Shown: positions 25,627-33,505 of the stretch, in pieces
How the letters are laid out: each line of letters starts with the position of its first letter
How positions within the stretch are numbered: position 1 is the stretch's first letter
Assembly (NCBI GenBank): GCA_023664385.1
Contig: JAMPFU010000001.1
Span: forward strand, 1-64,000
Direction of reading: 5' to 3'
DNA from: Clostridium sp.
GTDB taxonomy: Bacteria > Bacillota > Clostridia > Lachnospirales > Lachnospiraceae
DNA length: 64,000 nt
Program-made: the position numbers and the translations under genes
The notes under the pieces: model-generated
Databases searched by the model: none
Seen by the model: the letters and a program-made list of their open reading frames with translations, nothing else
Told to the model about the DNA's origin: nothing

Positions 25627-26570
25627 AGCGAATGTATGTATAATTCATTGCCCCTTTCATCAAATATGTTCTCGATTGTTCCTGTGTTCTTGCCGCCCAA
25701 AACGATATACCTGTCAAATACCCTTTCTTCTATCAGCTTCCTAAGAGCAGGCCTTGTTCTTATATCGTCCACGGAATCACCGTGAATTGTAGCCAAAATT
25801 GCACATCCACAGTTTATAACATAGGATATTGCATCTATATCCTCCCTGCTCCCTATTTCATCAACGGCTATTACCTTGGGATTCATGGACCTGAGCATCA
25901 TAAGCATGCCCTCAGCCTTCGGGCAGCCGTCTAAAATATCCGTCCGAAGTCCCACGTCATTTTGGGGGACGCCCATATAACACGCACCTATTTCCGAACG
26001 CTCATCAACAACACCCACATTCATCCCCCGTAAGCAGCCGTTTCCATCCGAAATGCATCTTACAATATCTCTAAGTAATGTTGTTTTTCCCTGCCCCGGA
26101 GGCGATATGATTAAAGTATGTAATACTCTGCCATCCCTGATTAAATACGGCAGTACATGTTCTGCACACCCTTTTATCTGATGGGACGCCCTAATGTTTA
26201 TAAACGAAATATGCTTCACGCTCTTAACTCTCCCATTATCCAATACGACCTGACCTGCTAAGCCTACCCTGTGACCTCCCCGAACGGTAATAAATCCCTG
26301 TCTTACTTCATCCTCATAAGCATATAGCGAATAATCGGACACGTAATCAATCGTTGCTCTTATGTCTGCGCCTGTGACCCTGTATGCCCGCTTTTGGTCC
26401 TGCGTCATACCGCCATATTCACACACAAAATATTCTCCATGAGAAAACATAAGAATCAAAGGCTCATTTATGCGAAGCCTCAGTTCAATGAGCTTTTCGT
26501 AATTTATATTTGACTGTTCGAGCAGACCTTTGATATTTTGCGACAATAATCTGCATATAGTATTCTTCAA
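25611..26570 (-). CDS. spoIIIAA: Stage III sporulation protein AA, secretion-type ATPase
   Basis: A 319-residue AAA/GspE-like ATPase thought to energise the SpoIIIA-SpoIIQ channel. Walker A SPPGQGKTTLL (about 151-161), Walker B-like VIAVDEIGSREDIDAI, and ATIHGDS. The start is a TTG at 26570 with GGGGTGAGA upstream. It is first in the operon, behind a sigma-E-like promoter. Confidence 0.95.
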   Translation of the reverse strand: MKNTICRLLSQNIKGLLEQSNINYEKLIELRLRINEPLILMFSHGEYFVCEYGGMTQDQKRAYRVTGADIRATIDYVSDYSLYAYEDEVRQGFITVRGGHRVGLAGQVVLDNGRVKSVKHISFINIRASHQIKGCAEHVLPYLIRDGRVLHTLIISPPGQGKTTLLRDIVRCISDGNGCLRGMNVGVVDERSEIGACYMGVPQNDVGLRTDILDGCPKAEGMLMMLRSMNPKVIAVDEIGSREDIDAISYVINCGCAILATIHGDSVDDIRTRPALRKLIEERVFDRYIVLGGKNTGTIENIFDERGNELYIHSLCIAN

Positions 26571-26589
26571 AGTCTCACCCCTTAATAGT

Positions 26590-26618
26590 ATTTATATGCC
26601 TGTAATATAAAAATATGA
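26590..26618 (-). promoter_or_regulatory. Probable sigma-E promoter of the spoIIIA operon
   Basis: On the minus strand TCATATT (-35), a 13 bp spacer and CATATAAAT (-10), close to the Bacillus sigma-E consensus (KMATATT, 13-15 bp, CATACAHT). It ends 19 bases before the TTG start. spoIIIA is a sigma-E operon in B. subtilis. Confidence 0.65.
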
Positions 26619-26681
26619 ATCTTATTTTATATTATAAAATTTAGATGCTTGCGAAACTCTGCTTTTGCAGGCAGCATTGTA

Positions 26682-26752
26682 GAACAAAGTGCTTTCATCA
26701 CTCTTTATTCTGCCACAACTTTAATGGCACTTTGGGCGAATCTTAGCAGGAT
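26682..26752. repeat. Dispersed hairpin repeat, partial copy before efp
   Basis: GAACAAAGTGCT and then GGCACTTTGGGCGAATCTTAGCAGG closely match 32487-32552, including the stem AAAGTGC / GCACTTT. The copy stops after GCAGG and lacks the two following hairpins present at 12.5 and 32.5 kb. Confidence 0.75.
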
Positions 26753-26809
26753 AGAACTTCAACTTTTGAAACTATTAGGTAAAATAACTGACGGGAAATC
26801 TCAGTTAGA

Positions 26810-26844
26810 AAATGTCAGTTCGTAAATGTCAAGGGTAAATGTCA
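26810..26844 (+). repeat. Three direct repeats AAATGTCA upstream of the efp -10
   Basis: Copies at 26810-26817, 26824-26831 and 26837-26844, spaced 14 and 13 bp. They lie just upstream of where a -35 for the TATAAT at 26876 would be, so they could bind a regulator; this is inference only. Confidence 0.5.
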
Positions 26845-26938
26845 AGTGAAAAAATAGTTGAAAAATCATACAGATTATAATAAAATAAGTCCATATGTGA
26901 TTTAATTGTGACGTTATCGCTTTGGCAAAGCCAAAATT

Positions 26939-26957
26939 CCAATGTGGTGATGTTCAA
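26939..26957 (+). promoter_or_regulatory. Shared pre-SD leader motif, efp copy
   Basis: CCAATGTGGTGATGTTCAA lies five bases before AAGGAGG of efp. It is the only plus-strand member; its orientation relative to the gene is the same as in the three minus-strand genes. Confidence 0.6.
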
Positions 26958-26974
26958 ATTTAAGGAGGAAAATT

Positions 26975-27532
26975 ATGATATCAGCAGGAGATTTTAGAAA
27001 CGGCGTTACTATTGAGCTTGACGGTAACGTATATCAGATTATTGAATTTCAGCACGTAAAGCCTGGCAAGGGTGCCGCTTTCGTAAGAACAAAGCTTAAA
27101 AATATAAAGAACGGCGGCGTGGTTGAAAAAACCTTCCGTCCTACTGAAAAATGTCCTAAGGCACATATTGACAGAAAGGACATGCAGTACTTATATTCTG
27201 ACGGTGAGCTTTTCCATTTCATGGATGTGGAAACATACGACCAAATAGCATTAAATGCAGATGTAATTGGAGATTCCCTTAAATTCGTTAAGGAAAACGA
27301 AATGTGTAAAATCAACTCCCACAACGGAAACGTATTTGCAGTTGAACCACCTTTGTTTGTTGAGCTTCTCATTACTGAGTGTGAGCCAGGCGTAAAGGGT
27401 GACACTGCTACCGGCGCTACAAAGCCTTGTACGGTTGAAACAGGAGCTACATTAAATGTACCGCTCTTTGTCAATCAGGGTGATACAATCAAGATTGATA
27501 CCAGAACAGGCGAATACCTTTCAAGAGCATAA
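26975..27532 (+). CDS. efp: Translation elongation factor P
   Basis: A 185-residue, three-domain (KOW, OB, OB) factor that relieves ribosome stalling at polyproline. The tip lysine is Lys32 in [10 protein letters not shown], the position modified in Bacillus by 5-aminopentanol. AAGGAGG precedes the ATG. efp next to spoIIIA is conserved in Firmicutes, but here the two are divergent rather than co-directional as in B. subtilis. It is followed by a terminator. The leader carries the shared pre-SD motif. Confidence 0.97.
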   Translation: MISAGDFRNGVTIELDGNVYQIIEFQHVKPGKGAAFVRTKLKNIKNGGVVEKTFRPTEKCPKAHIDRKDMQYLYSDGELFHFMDVETYDQIALNADVIGDSLKFVKENEMCKINSHNGNVFAVEPPLFVELLITECEPGVKGDTATGATKPCTVETGATLNVPLFVNQGDTIKIDTRTGEYLSRA

Positions 27533-27611
27533 GAAATCGTCATGGGGTTTTCACCTTAAACCCGCATAATAATGTAAATTTATTTTTATCTGTCAGCTAC
27601 AGATATGCTTC

Positions 27612-27656
27612 AATTGCCGTCTAACTATTACAACGTATTTAGACGGCAATTTTTAA
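27612..27656 (+). terminator. Rho-independent terminator of efp
   Basis: 13 bp perfect stem AATTGCCGTCTAA / TTAGACGGCAATT with a 14-base loop, followed by a short T-run, 80 bp after efp. Confidence 0.88.
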
Positions 27657-27724
27657 TGCCATTTTGTCTGAAATAATCGTTTTTTACTATACAATTCCAC
27701 ATTTTGCCATTGAAGATACAACAG

Positions 27725-28702
27725 CTAAACTGTCATGTACTGCTCCTTGTAGGCTTCATATACAAGCTCTGCATCATAACCAGGGGCATAGGGTTCAGCA
27801 GCTTTGCATATTTCTGATATAACCTCTATATCCTCCTCTAACTCATCAGCAATAATATCAACCTCTTTTGATTTTCTTAATTTACAGCAAATTTGTGTAA
27901 TAAGAGTTTTAAATTTCCCTTCAACCAAAGCCACTTGAACTGCCTGCGTAACTGCCTGTTTAACCGCAGCTTGAACTGCCTGCTGTTTTTCTTCCTCAAA
28001 TAATCTTCCTACCTGTGTCATGCTTATCCACTCCCTTACATAATTGCTGGTTTTTCTGTCTATTACCTTGTCGGTAAAAACAAGGGTTCCCGAAAGCAGA
28101 AATACCATTTTTTCTACATCTGTTACATGCTTCGCCAAATCTATTGAAGCATCAATTGCTTTTCTTTTTTCCTCCATCGTTTTATATGTCAGTGGAAGAA
28201 TGATAAATTCCATCAATTCCTCATCCGTAAGCGTCTCTTTGTTCTGTATTTTTTCCGTAAGTCGTTTCTTTATTTCTTCCGAATTTAGCTCTGATAAGAA
28301 AGCTTCCTCAATATTCAAACGGAATGCCCCTGTATCATATACGTCCTTAGTTTCTACCCTGCTCACGTCTGCCGTATATATGACTATCATTCTGATTTGT
28401 ATGTTATAGATGCCCTGCCGTCTGTACCGTTCCAAAACCCTTGTAATATAAGATATGTATTTTATCTTATTTTCTGCCTTGTACTCGCTTTCATAATCGA
28501 CAATGGCAACCGTTCCGTCCTCCAACAAAAACAGGTTGTCGATACGAAGCTCGTTTGCCGTTATCTCAGGCAGGTTTGTCGGCAGAACCTGAACGATTTT
28601 AGGTATGTCAAGTCCGTATGCCTTGAATGATTTTTCTTTCAGGTTTTCAGCAAAGACCTTACTTATAATGTCTTTGTTTTGATATGCAATGTCATTTCCC
28701 AA
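27725..28702 (-). CDS. Rpn-type PD-(D/E)XK recombination-promoting nuclease / putative transposase
   Basis: About 325 residues, matching the Rpn (YhgA-like, transposase_31/PD-(D/E)XK) family: RIDNLFLLEDGTVAIVDYESEYK holds the D...ExE-type nuclease core, and the C-terminal half is a helical tail (LFEEEKQQAVQAAVKQAV). Family members such as E. coli RpnA promote RecA-independent recombination. The start is best placed at a TTG (28702), seven bases after AAAGGAGG; an upstream TTG at 28744 lacks an SD. A second copy at 31953-33009, in the same orientation, is broken. Homology continues about 190 bp upstream of the start, so the whole unit was duplicated. Confidence 0.82.
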   Translation of the reverse strand: MGNDIAYQNKDIISKVFAENLKEKSFKAYGLDIPKIVQVLPTNLPEITANELRIDNLFLLEDGTVAIVDYESEYKAENKIKYISYITRVLERYRRQGIYNIQIRMIVIYTADVSRVETKDVYDTGAFRLNIEEAFLSELNSEEIKKRLTEKIQNKETLTDEELMEFIILPLTYKTMEEKRKAIDASIDLAKHVTDVEKMVFLLSGTLVFTDKVIDRKTSNYVREWISMTQVGRLFEEEKQQAVQAAVKQAVTQAVQVALVEGKFKTLITQICCKLRKSKEVDIIADELEEDIEVISEICKAAEPYAPGYDAELVYEAYKEQYMTV

Positions 28703-28744
28703 TAGGTTTCCTCCTTTAACTACGTGTCGCAAGAGGTTACCCAA

Positions 28745-29047
28745 AGCAATCTATACAGCATCCTTCTCAAATACGGACAACCCCTCTGCTTAAATTGTAA
28801 TGTAATGAACTCAAAGCATCGAAGTTCCGAATTTTTCTGATTTTTTGAATGGGATTTAAAACCCCAAAACAGAATAGAAAGACTTATGCTTTAATGAGAT
28901 GATAACATAAGATTGTATATATTGCAATATATTTTTGTAAACAAAATCTGAAAACAAAAGAAAGCTTCACAAATAGCGAACAAACTATTATACTATAACA
29001 AATACTTGTAACTAACTACGATAAGCATTGAAAGAAACGAGGTCAGT
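28745..29047. other. Intergenic region upstream of the Rpn gene and GNAT gene (303 bp)
   Basis: Bases 28703-28894 are the upstream part of the duplicated Rpn unit and match 33010-33197 closely. The rest is AT-rich and holds the GNAT promoter. No further ORF is supported. Confidence 0.7.
28966..28994 (+). promoter_or_regulatory. Promoter of the GNAT gene
   Basis: TTCACA, 17 bp spacer, TATACT; one mismatch to consensus in each box. It lies 54 bp before the ATG. Confidence 0.7.
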
Positions 29048-29482
29048 ATGATTAGAGAAATAGCAAAAAACGATTTAGACGGTTTATTAAAATTGTACAT
29101 GCAATTGCACGATAACCCTATGCCGAAAAAGACAGATGCGCTTTTACGGATTTGGGACAATATTCTTCAGGATAAAAATCATCATGTAATTGTTGCAGAA
29201 GAAGATGGAGAAATAGTATCTTCCTGTGTCTGCGTCATCATTCCCAATCTGACCCACAACCAACAGCCATACGCTTTTGTTGAAAATGTAATAACCGATG
29301 AAGCATACAGAAAAAAAGGACTGGCAACACAATGCCTGAATTTCGCAAAAGAGCTTGCCATAAAAGAAAATTGCTATAAAATAATGCTACTTACAGGCTC
29401 TAAGAAAGAAAGCACATTGAATTTTTACCAAAAGGCAGGCTACAACAGTCAAGACAAGACAGCATTTATTCAATGGATATAA
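29048..29482 (+). CDS. GNAT-family N-acetyltransferase
   Basis: A 144-residue single-domain acetyltransferase. The acetyl-CoA-binding motif A is YRKKGLATQCLNFA (R/Q-x-x-G-x-A type, about 95-108), with the preceding beta-strand AFVENVITDEAY. The C-terminal YQKAGYNSQDK is also typical. The substrate cannot be told. It opens the plus-strand accessory block between the two Rpn copies. Confidence 0.9.
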   Translation: MIREIAKNDLDGLLKLYMQLHDNPMPKKTDALLRIWDNILQDKNHHVIVAEEDGEIVSSCVCVIIPNLTHNQQPYAFVENVITDEAYRKKGLATQCLNFAKELAIKENCYKIMLLTGSKKESTLNFYQKAGYNSQDKTAFIQWI

Positions 29483-29540
29483 CGCACATTTCTCATCGAT
29501 GATACATTTTCCTTTATTTGTCTCATTTTTGTCCCTCCTA

Positions 29541-29569
29541 TTGCCAACAGGTATTTTGGGCGATATAAT
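29541..29569 (+). promoter_or_regulatory. Promoter of the small membrane protein/hydrolase operon
   Basis: TTGCCA, 17 bp, TATAAT. The -10 lies inside the dyad CGATATAATTGTATCG (29561-29576) and a second palindrome TATCATTATGATA follows at 29589-29601, so a repressor could act here. Confidence 0.7.
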
Positions 29570-29645
29570 TGTATCGTTGAAACAAATGTATCATTATGAT
29601 AACACATAGAAACTATATATTTTGAGAAAGGATGGGTATACGGAA

Positions 29646-29780
29646 ATGACACTTACACAAAAACGAATCATTATTTTACTAGTAGTCATGATAGTCGCAT
29701 TTGTCCTTGGACGACTTGCCATGCGTGCATTTATGAATCTAATGTTGGGCGGTACGCTGTTTGGAGGGAATTTCCTATGA
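29646..29780 (+). CDS. Small membrane protein, 44 residues
   Basis: Starts MTLTQKRIIILL; a single hydrophobic helix (about 8-22: IIILLVVMIVAFVLG) is followed by RLAMRAFMNLMLGGTLFGGNFL. AAAGGATGGG lies upstream at a slightly long distance. Its stop overlaps the next start as ATGA, which implies translational coupling to the membrane-anchored hydrolase. No family is recognised. Overlap, promoter placement and SD support it as a real gene. Confidence 0.6.
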   Translation: MTLTQKRIIILLVVMIVAFVLGRLAMRAFMNLMLGGTLFGGNFL

Positions 29781-30778
29781 GAAAGCAAAAAAGTACAACC
29801 AAAAAACCTAAGAAAAGAGGCAGAATCATGTGGACGTTTATATACATTACAGCATTTATTATTTCCTTTGGCATAGGTATTGCCAGCAAAACGATGCCAC
29901 GCTCATGGGCGAAGGATTACACTGTTGAGTGGAATGATTCTGTCGGCACAGTATATAAGGATATTTCCTACGGAACAGCAGAATCAAATAAATTTGACCT
30001 CTATGTTCCTGCTGATAATTCAAAGAAAAATTACGGACTTATTGTGTATCTTCACGCAGGCGGATTTACAACTGGCGATAAAGCAGACGATAGAGAAACG
30101 CTTGAGTGGCTTTGTTCTAAGGGCTATGTGGCAGTAGGAATTAACTATACCCTGCGTGATGAAGCACACCCTGAAACAAGCGTTTACTCCCAATCCATAG
30201 AAATTAAAGAAAGTATACCAGTTGTGATTGCCGAAGCGGAAAAGCTTGGGTATCACATTGATGAAATGGCAATCTCAGGCGGATCGGCAGGTCACTGTCT
30301 GGCAATGCTTTATGCCTATCGTGATGCGAAAACTTCGCCGGTTCCTGTAAAAATGGTATTCGGTGCCGTCGGTCCCTCCTGCTTTTATCCCGAAGACTGG
30401 GGATGCTACGGTCTTGACCAAAATACTGCCGAAAGTAAGGAAGCAGCGGCAGGACTGTTTGGCATTATGGCAGGCAAAGAGATTTCTGTCAGCATGTTCG
30501 GTACTCCTGCATATGATGAAGCAATGAAGGATATTTCTGCTCTTTTGTGGGTAGATGACAACTCAGTTCCGTCACTTATGGCCTATGGCAAACATGACCG
30601 GGTACAGGGATTTAACGGCTCCGTCCGTCTTGACAAAGCCCTGACTGCGCACAACATTCCCCACGATTATATTGTTTGTGAACATTCAGGGCACGGCTTA
30701 CAAAACGATGATAAGGAGTTTCACTTATATTATCAAAAGATAGAGGAATATCTCGACAAATATATGCCTGTGAAATGA
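29777..30778 (+). CDS. Membrane-anchored alpha/beta hydrolase (esterase/lipase-like)
   Basis: A 333-residue alpha/beta-fold hydrolase. A basic N-terminus and one transmembrane segment (about 18-35, IMWTFIYITAFIISFGIGI) place the enzyme outside the membrane. The oxyanion-hole region is YLHAGGF, the nucleophile elbow is SGGSAGH, the acid is probably Asp in YGKHDRVQGF, and the histidine is in EHSGHGL. This resembles the hormone-sensitive-lipase/BD-FAE group. Its start overlaps the small membrane protein gene. Substrate unknown. Confidence 0.88.
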   Translation: MRKQKSTTKKPKKRGRIMWTFIYITAFIISFGIGIASKTMPRSWAKDYTVEWNDSVGTVYKDISYGTAESNKFDLYVPADNSKKNYGLIVYLHAGGFTTGDKADDRETLEWLCSKGYVAVGINYTLRDEAHPETSVYSQSIEIKESIPVVIAEAEKLGYHIDEMAISGGSAGHCLAMLYAYRDAKTSPVPVKMVFGAVGPSCFYPEDWGCYGLDQNTAESKEAAAGLFGIMAGKEISVSMFGTPAYDEAMKDISALLWVDDNSVPSLMAYGKHDRVQGFNGSVRLDKALTAHNIPHDYIVCEHSGHGLQNDDKEFHLYYQKIEEYLDKYMPVK

Positions 30779-30810
30779 AGAAATTTGTTTGAATCATTTA
30801 CAGCTATTAT

Positions 30811-30870
30811 AAATGGGGCTGTACGGAACGACTGTACCATTTGCTTCAGTCATTCTATACTGCCCCATTT
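30811..30870. terminator. Probable bidirectional terminator between the hydrolase and the 92-residue gene
   Basis: AAATGGGGC pairs with GCCCCATTT around a 42-base loop that holds its own TGTACGG / TGTACCA pairing. It overlaps the end of the convergent minus-strand gene. Confidence 0.6.
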
Positions 30871-31133
30871 TCCAACTCACACAAATAATCGTAAATCTGT
30901 TTTATCAGACTGTCTGCGGCTGCATAACATTCTGCATCCTTATAAAACGGCATGATAAATATGCCTGACCAGCAATCATACGACACAATAATGCCATGCC
31001 TTTTCAACTGATTTCCAAACTTCTTTTCTAAAATCGTTTCTATATTACTAATCTCTGCACTCTCAAGCTTTAAATTTTCACATGATAAATGCCCTTCTGT
31101 AATTGTTGTCAAAATCCAGTTATTTTTCTTCAT
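30855..31133 (-). CDS. Hypothetical protein, 92 residues
   Basis: No family recognised. Predicted cytoplasmic, mixed alpha/beta, with the text KKFGNQLKRHGIIVSYDCWSG in the middle and a helical C-terminus. It lies 34 bp after the Asp/Trp-rich protein in the same direction. The start is modestly supported. Confidence 0.55.
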   Translation of the reverse strand: MKKNNWILTTITEGHLSCENLKLESAEISNIETILEKKFGNQLKRHGIIVSYDCWSGIFIMPFYKDAECYAAADSLIKQIYDYLCELENGAV

Positions 31134-31167
31134 ATTGACAGCCTTTCATCATTTTATTGCTGTTTTC

Positions 31168-31914
31168 CTACCAGTCTGAATCCCAGTCATCATAGCTGTC
31201 ATCCCAGTCATTGTCCCAATCGTCGTCCCAGTCGTCATCCCAATCATCATAATCATTGTCGTAATCGTTATCATCATCCCAATCATAATAACCTGAATCC
31301 TGAAAATTCACTATATCATACGAATCATAATAACTGATTGACTCATAATAATCCCGATAATTGTCCATCAACTCGCTATCGACATAATCCGTATAGTACC
31401 ATGCATCATTATAATCATCATAATAATAAAAGTCATCATCCTGGTAATAATAATATGTATCATTATAAAGGTAATATCCTGAGCTTGGTCTCCTGTTATC
31501 CCTCACAATTACAAATGCAGTCACCACTAAAACCATAATGATAAAAATTGCTGTAAAAGTTGCAAAACAACCCAAAAAGTGGCTACCTGCCCTTTTTCGG
31601 TGGCTATAATTATTTTGCTCAGGTGCATAGCTTGGATAATTGTTTCCCTGATTTTGTTGTTCTATGCGCTCCTGCATTTTCATGTAAAGCTCATTTACTG
31701 CATATGCCTGGTCGTAGCCCTCATATCTTACTGACCGTGTACCGTCTGCCTTATTCTTATAAACAATAAACTTACCGGTTTCTTCCTCTTTATAAATTCC
31801 ATATGCCTTTGCTCCCCTGTAATCCGTCCCAATATAAGTACGCATATCATCAAGAGGCAGGTTATTATCCTCCGCCCACATTCTAAGCTCATCAATCGTT
31901 TTTGGATATGTCAT
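31168..31914 (-). CDS. Membrane protein with Asp/Tyr/Trp-rich C-terminal tail
   Basis: 248 residues. The cytoplasmic N-terminal part (about 1-105) is a soluble domain (TIDELRMWAEDNNLPLDDMRTYIGTDYRGAKAYGIYKEEETGKFIVYKNKADGTRSVRYEG read as consecutive segments), typical of small Lachnospiraceae proteins of unknown function. One transmembrane segment follows (about 113-135), then about 110 extracellular residues composed almost only of D, Y, W, N and S, ending in repeats such as WDDDWDDDWDNDWDD. GAGGA precedes the ATG. Function unknown; a metal-binding or surface-interaction tail is a guess. Confidence 0.75.
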   Translation of the reverse strand: MTYPKTIDELRMWAEDNNLPLDDMRTYIGTDYRGAKAYGIYKEEETGKFIVYKNKADGTRSVRYEGYDQAYAVNELYMKMQERIEQQNQGNNYPSYAPEQNNYSHRKRAGSHFLGCFATFTAIFIIMVLVVTAFVIVRDNRRPSSGYYLYNDTYYYYQDDDFYYYDDYNDAWYYTDYVDSELMDNYRDYYESISYYDSYDIVNFQDSGYYDWDDDNDYDNDYDDWDDDWDDDWDNDWDDSYDDWDSDW

Positions 31915-31952
31915 AGTTTTATTCCTCGTTCTTTTCGTTTAATAATTACAGA

Positions 31953-33009
31953 CTAAACCGCCATATATTGCTTCTTATATGCTTCATATACAAGCTCCTC
32001 ATTGTAATCAGGGGCATAGGCTTCTGCCACTTCACATATTTCTGATATAACCTCTATGTCTTCCTCTAATTCATCGGCTATAACATCTATTTCTTTTGAT
32101 TTTCTTAATTTGCGGCAAATCAATGTAATAAGCGTTTTAAATTTTCCTTCACCAAATGCCACCTTAACTGCCTGTTGTTTTTCTTCCTCAAATAATCTTC
32201 CTACCTGTGTCATTCTAATCCACTCCCTTACATCATTGCTGGTTTTTCTGTCTATTACCTTGTCAGTGAAAACAAGAGTTCCCGAAAGCAGAAATACCAT
32301 CTTTTTTACGTCAGTTACCTGCTTCGCCAAATCTATTGAAGCATCAATTGCTTTTCTTTTTTCCTCAATCGTTTTGTATGTCAGAGGAAGAATGATAAAT
32401 TCCATCAATTTCTCGTCCGTAAGTGTCTCATTGTTCTGTATTTTTTCTGTAAGACGCTTCCTTATTTCTTCCGAATTTAGCTCTGCGAACAAAGTGCCTT
32501 CTGACTCTTTATGTTGCCACAACGTTAATGGCACTTTGGACGAATCCTAGCAGGATTTTTAATCCTGCCTTATAAGGAAGTTCGGAGAACTTTCTTATAA
32601 ACAAGAAAGCTTCCTCAATATTCAAACGGAATGCCCCTGTATCATATACCTCCTCGGTTTGCACCCTGCTCACGTCTGCCGTATATATGACTATCATTCT
32701 GATTTGTATGTTATAGATGCCTTCCCGCCTGTACCGTTCCAAAACCCTTGTAATATATGATATGTATTTTATCTTATTTTCCACCTTATACTCGCTTTCG
32801 TAATCGACAATGGCAACCGTTCCGTCCTCTAACAAAAACAGATTGTCGATACGAAGCTCGTTTGCCGTTATTTCAGGCAGGTTTGTCGGCAGAACCTAAA
32901 CAATTTTAGGTATGTCAAGTCCATATGCCTTAAATGATTTTTCCTTCAGGTTTTCGGCAAATATTTTGCTTATAATGTCTTTGTTTTGGTATGCAATGTC
33001 CTTCCCCAA
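31953..33009 (-). pseudogene. Broken second copy of the Rpn-type nuclease gene
   Basis: Closely matches the intact gene at 27725-28702. Two lesions are visible. A TAG (32896-32898) replaces the glutamine codon in KIVQVLP, and a 117-base hairpin repeat (32486-32602) splits the gene between AFL and ELNSEE, so that neither half can make a full protein. A C-terminal stretch (QAAVKQAVTQAVQ in the intact copy) is also shortened. The equivalent TTG start with AAAGGAGG is at 33009. Confidence 0.88.
32486..32602. repeat. Dispersed hairpin repeat inserted in the Rpn pseudogene
   Basis: The intact gene reads CTCTGATAAGAAAGC here; this copy reads CTCTG, then 117 extra bases, then AAGAAAGC. The insert has three stems: AAAGTGCC / GGCACTTT, GCAGGATT-TTT-AATCCTGC (32550-32568), and TTATAAGGAAGTTC-GGA-GAACTTTCTTATAA (32570-32600). 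Bases 32541-32600 match 12531-12590 at 59 of 60 positions. No clear target-site duplication is seen. Confidence 0.9.
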
Positions 33010-33505
33010 TAGGTTTCCTCCTTTAACTACATGTCGCAAGAGGTTACCCAAAGCAATCTATACAGCATCCTTCTCAAATACAGACAACCTCTCTGCTTAA
33101 ATTGTAATGTAATGAACTCAAAGCATCGACGTTCCGAATTTTCTGATTTTTTGATGAGGCTTATGCCCCAAAACAGCATAGAAAGATTTATGCTTTAGGG
33201 AAATATTAGCACAATAGCGTATATAATGCAAGGCGTTTTTTACAATATACAATTATACAATTATTATTTCAAAAACATCTTTTTTAAGAACGCATACACT
33301 GGACAAACGCGAATTCATTTATCCGATTTGTCATTACTGTCTTAAAGCATAGAAAACTGACCTCCACTCGTTAGATTTTTGGTCTAGCTTTTGGAGGTCA
33401 GTTCATTCATTGGCTGGGTGGTATTTCTATCCTAGATGCGAGGTCAACCCACCCTTGTGGACAGTTGTTCCTTTGCGTAGTATCTTTCTTTTTGCATATT
33501 ATAGT
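33010..33505. other. Non-coding region between the Rpn pseudogene and the surface protein gene (496 bp)
   Basis: 33010-33197 duplicates the upstream region of the intact Rpn gene. After an AT-rich spacer come two hairpins (33355-33403, and GGGTGG / CCACCC around 33415-33453). No ORF is supported. Confidence 0.7.
33348..33403 (-). terminator. Terminator of the surface protein gene
   Basis: 11 bp perfect stem AACTGACCTCC / GGAGGTCAGTT with a 27-base loop, followed in the minus direction by TTTTC. It lies about 100 bp past the stop of the surface protein; a second hairpin (GGGTGG / CCACCC) sits between. Confidence 0.65.

Larger units (their letters stand above)
26571..26974. other. Divergent spoIIIA/efp intergenic region (404 bp)
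   Basis: No gene is seen. It holds, in order: the sigma-E-like promoter; small hairpins around CTGC-TTTT-GCAG (26657-26670); a partial copy of the dispersed hairpin repeat (26682-26752); a hairpin AACTGA / TCAGTT (26786-26806); three direct copies of AAATGTCA (26810, 26824, 26837); a TATAAT at 26876-26881 likely serving efp; and a GCTTTGGCAAAGC hairpin with the shared pre-SD motif just before efp. Confidence 0.75.

Noticed and set aside
31170-31290. CRISPR or minisatellite at the end of the Asp/Trp-rich gene
   Set aside because: Short 12 bp degenerate units encode DDW repeats in frame; no spacers.
27725-33197. Composite transposon or integrative element bounded by the Rpn copies
   Set aside because: No integrase, terminal inverted repeats or target duplication are visible; the copies may be a simple duplication.
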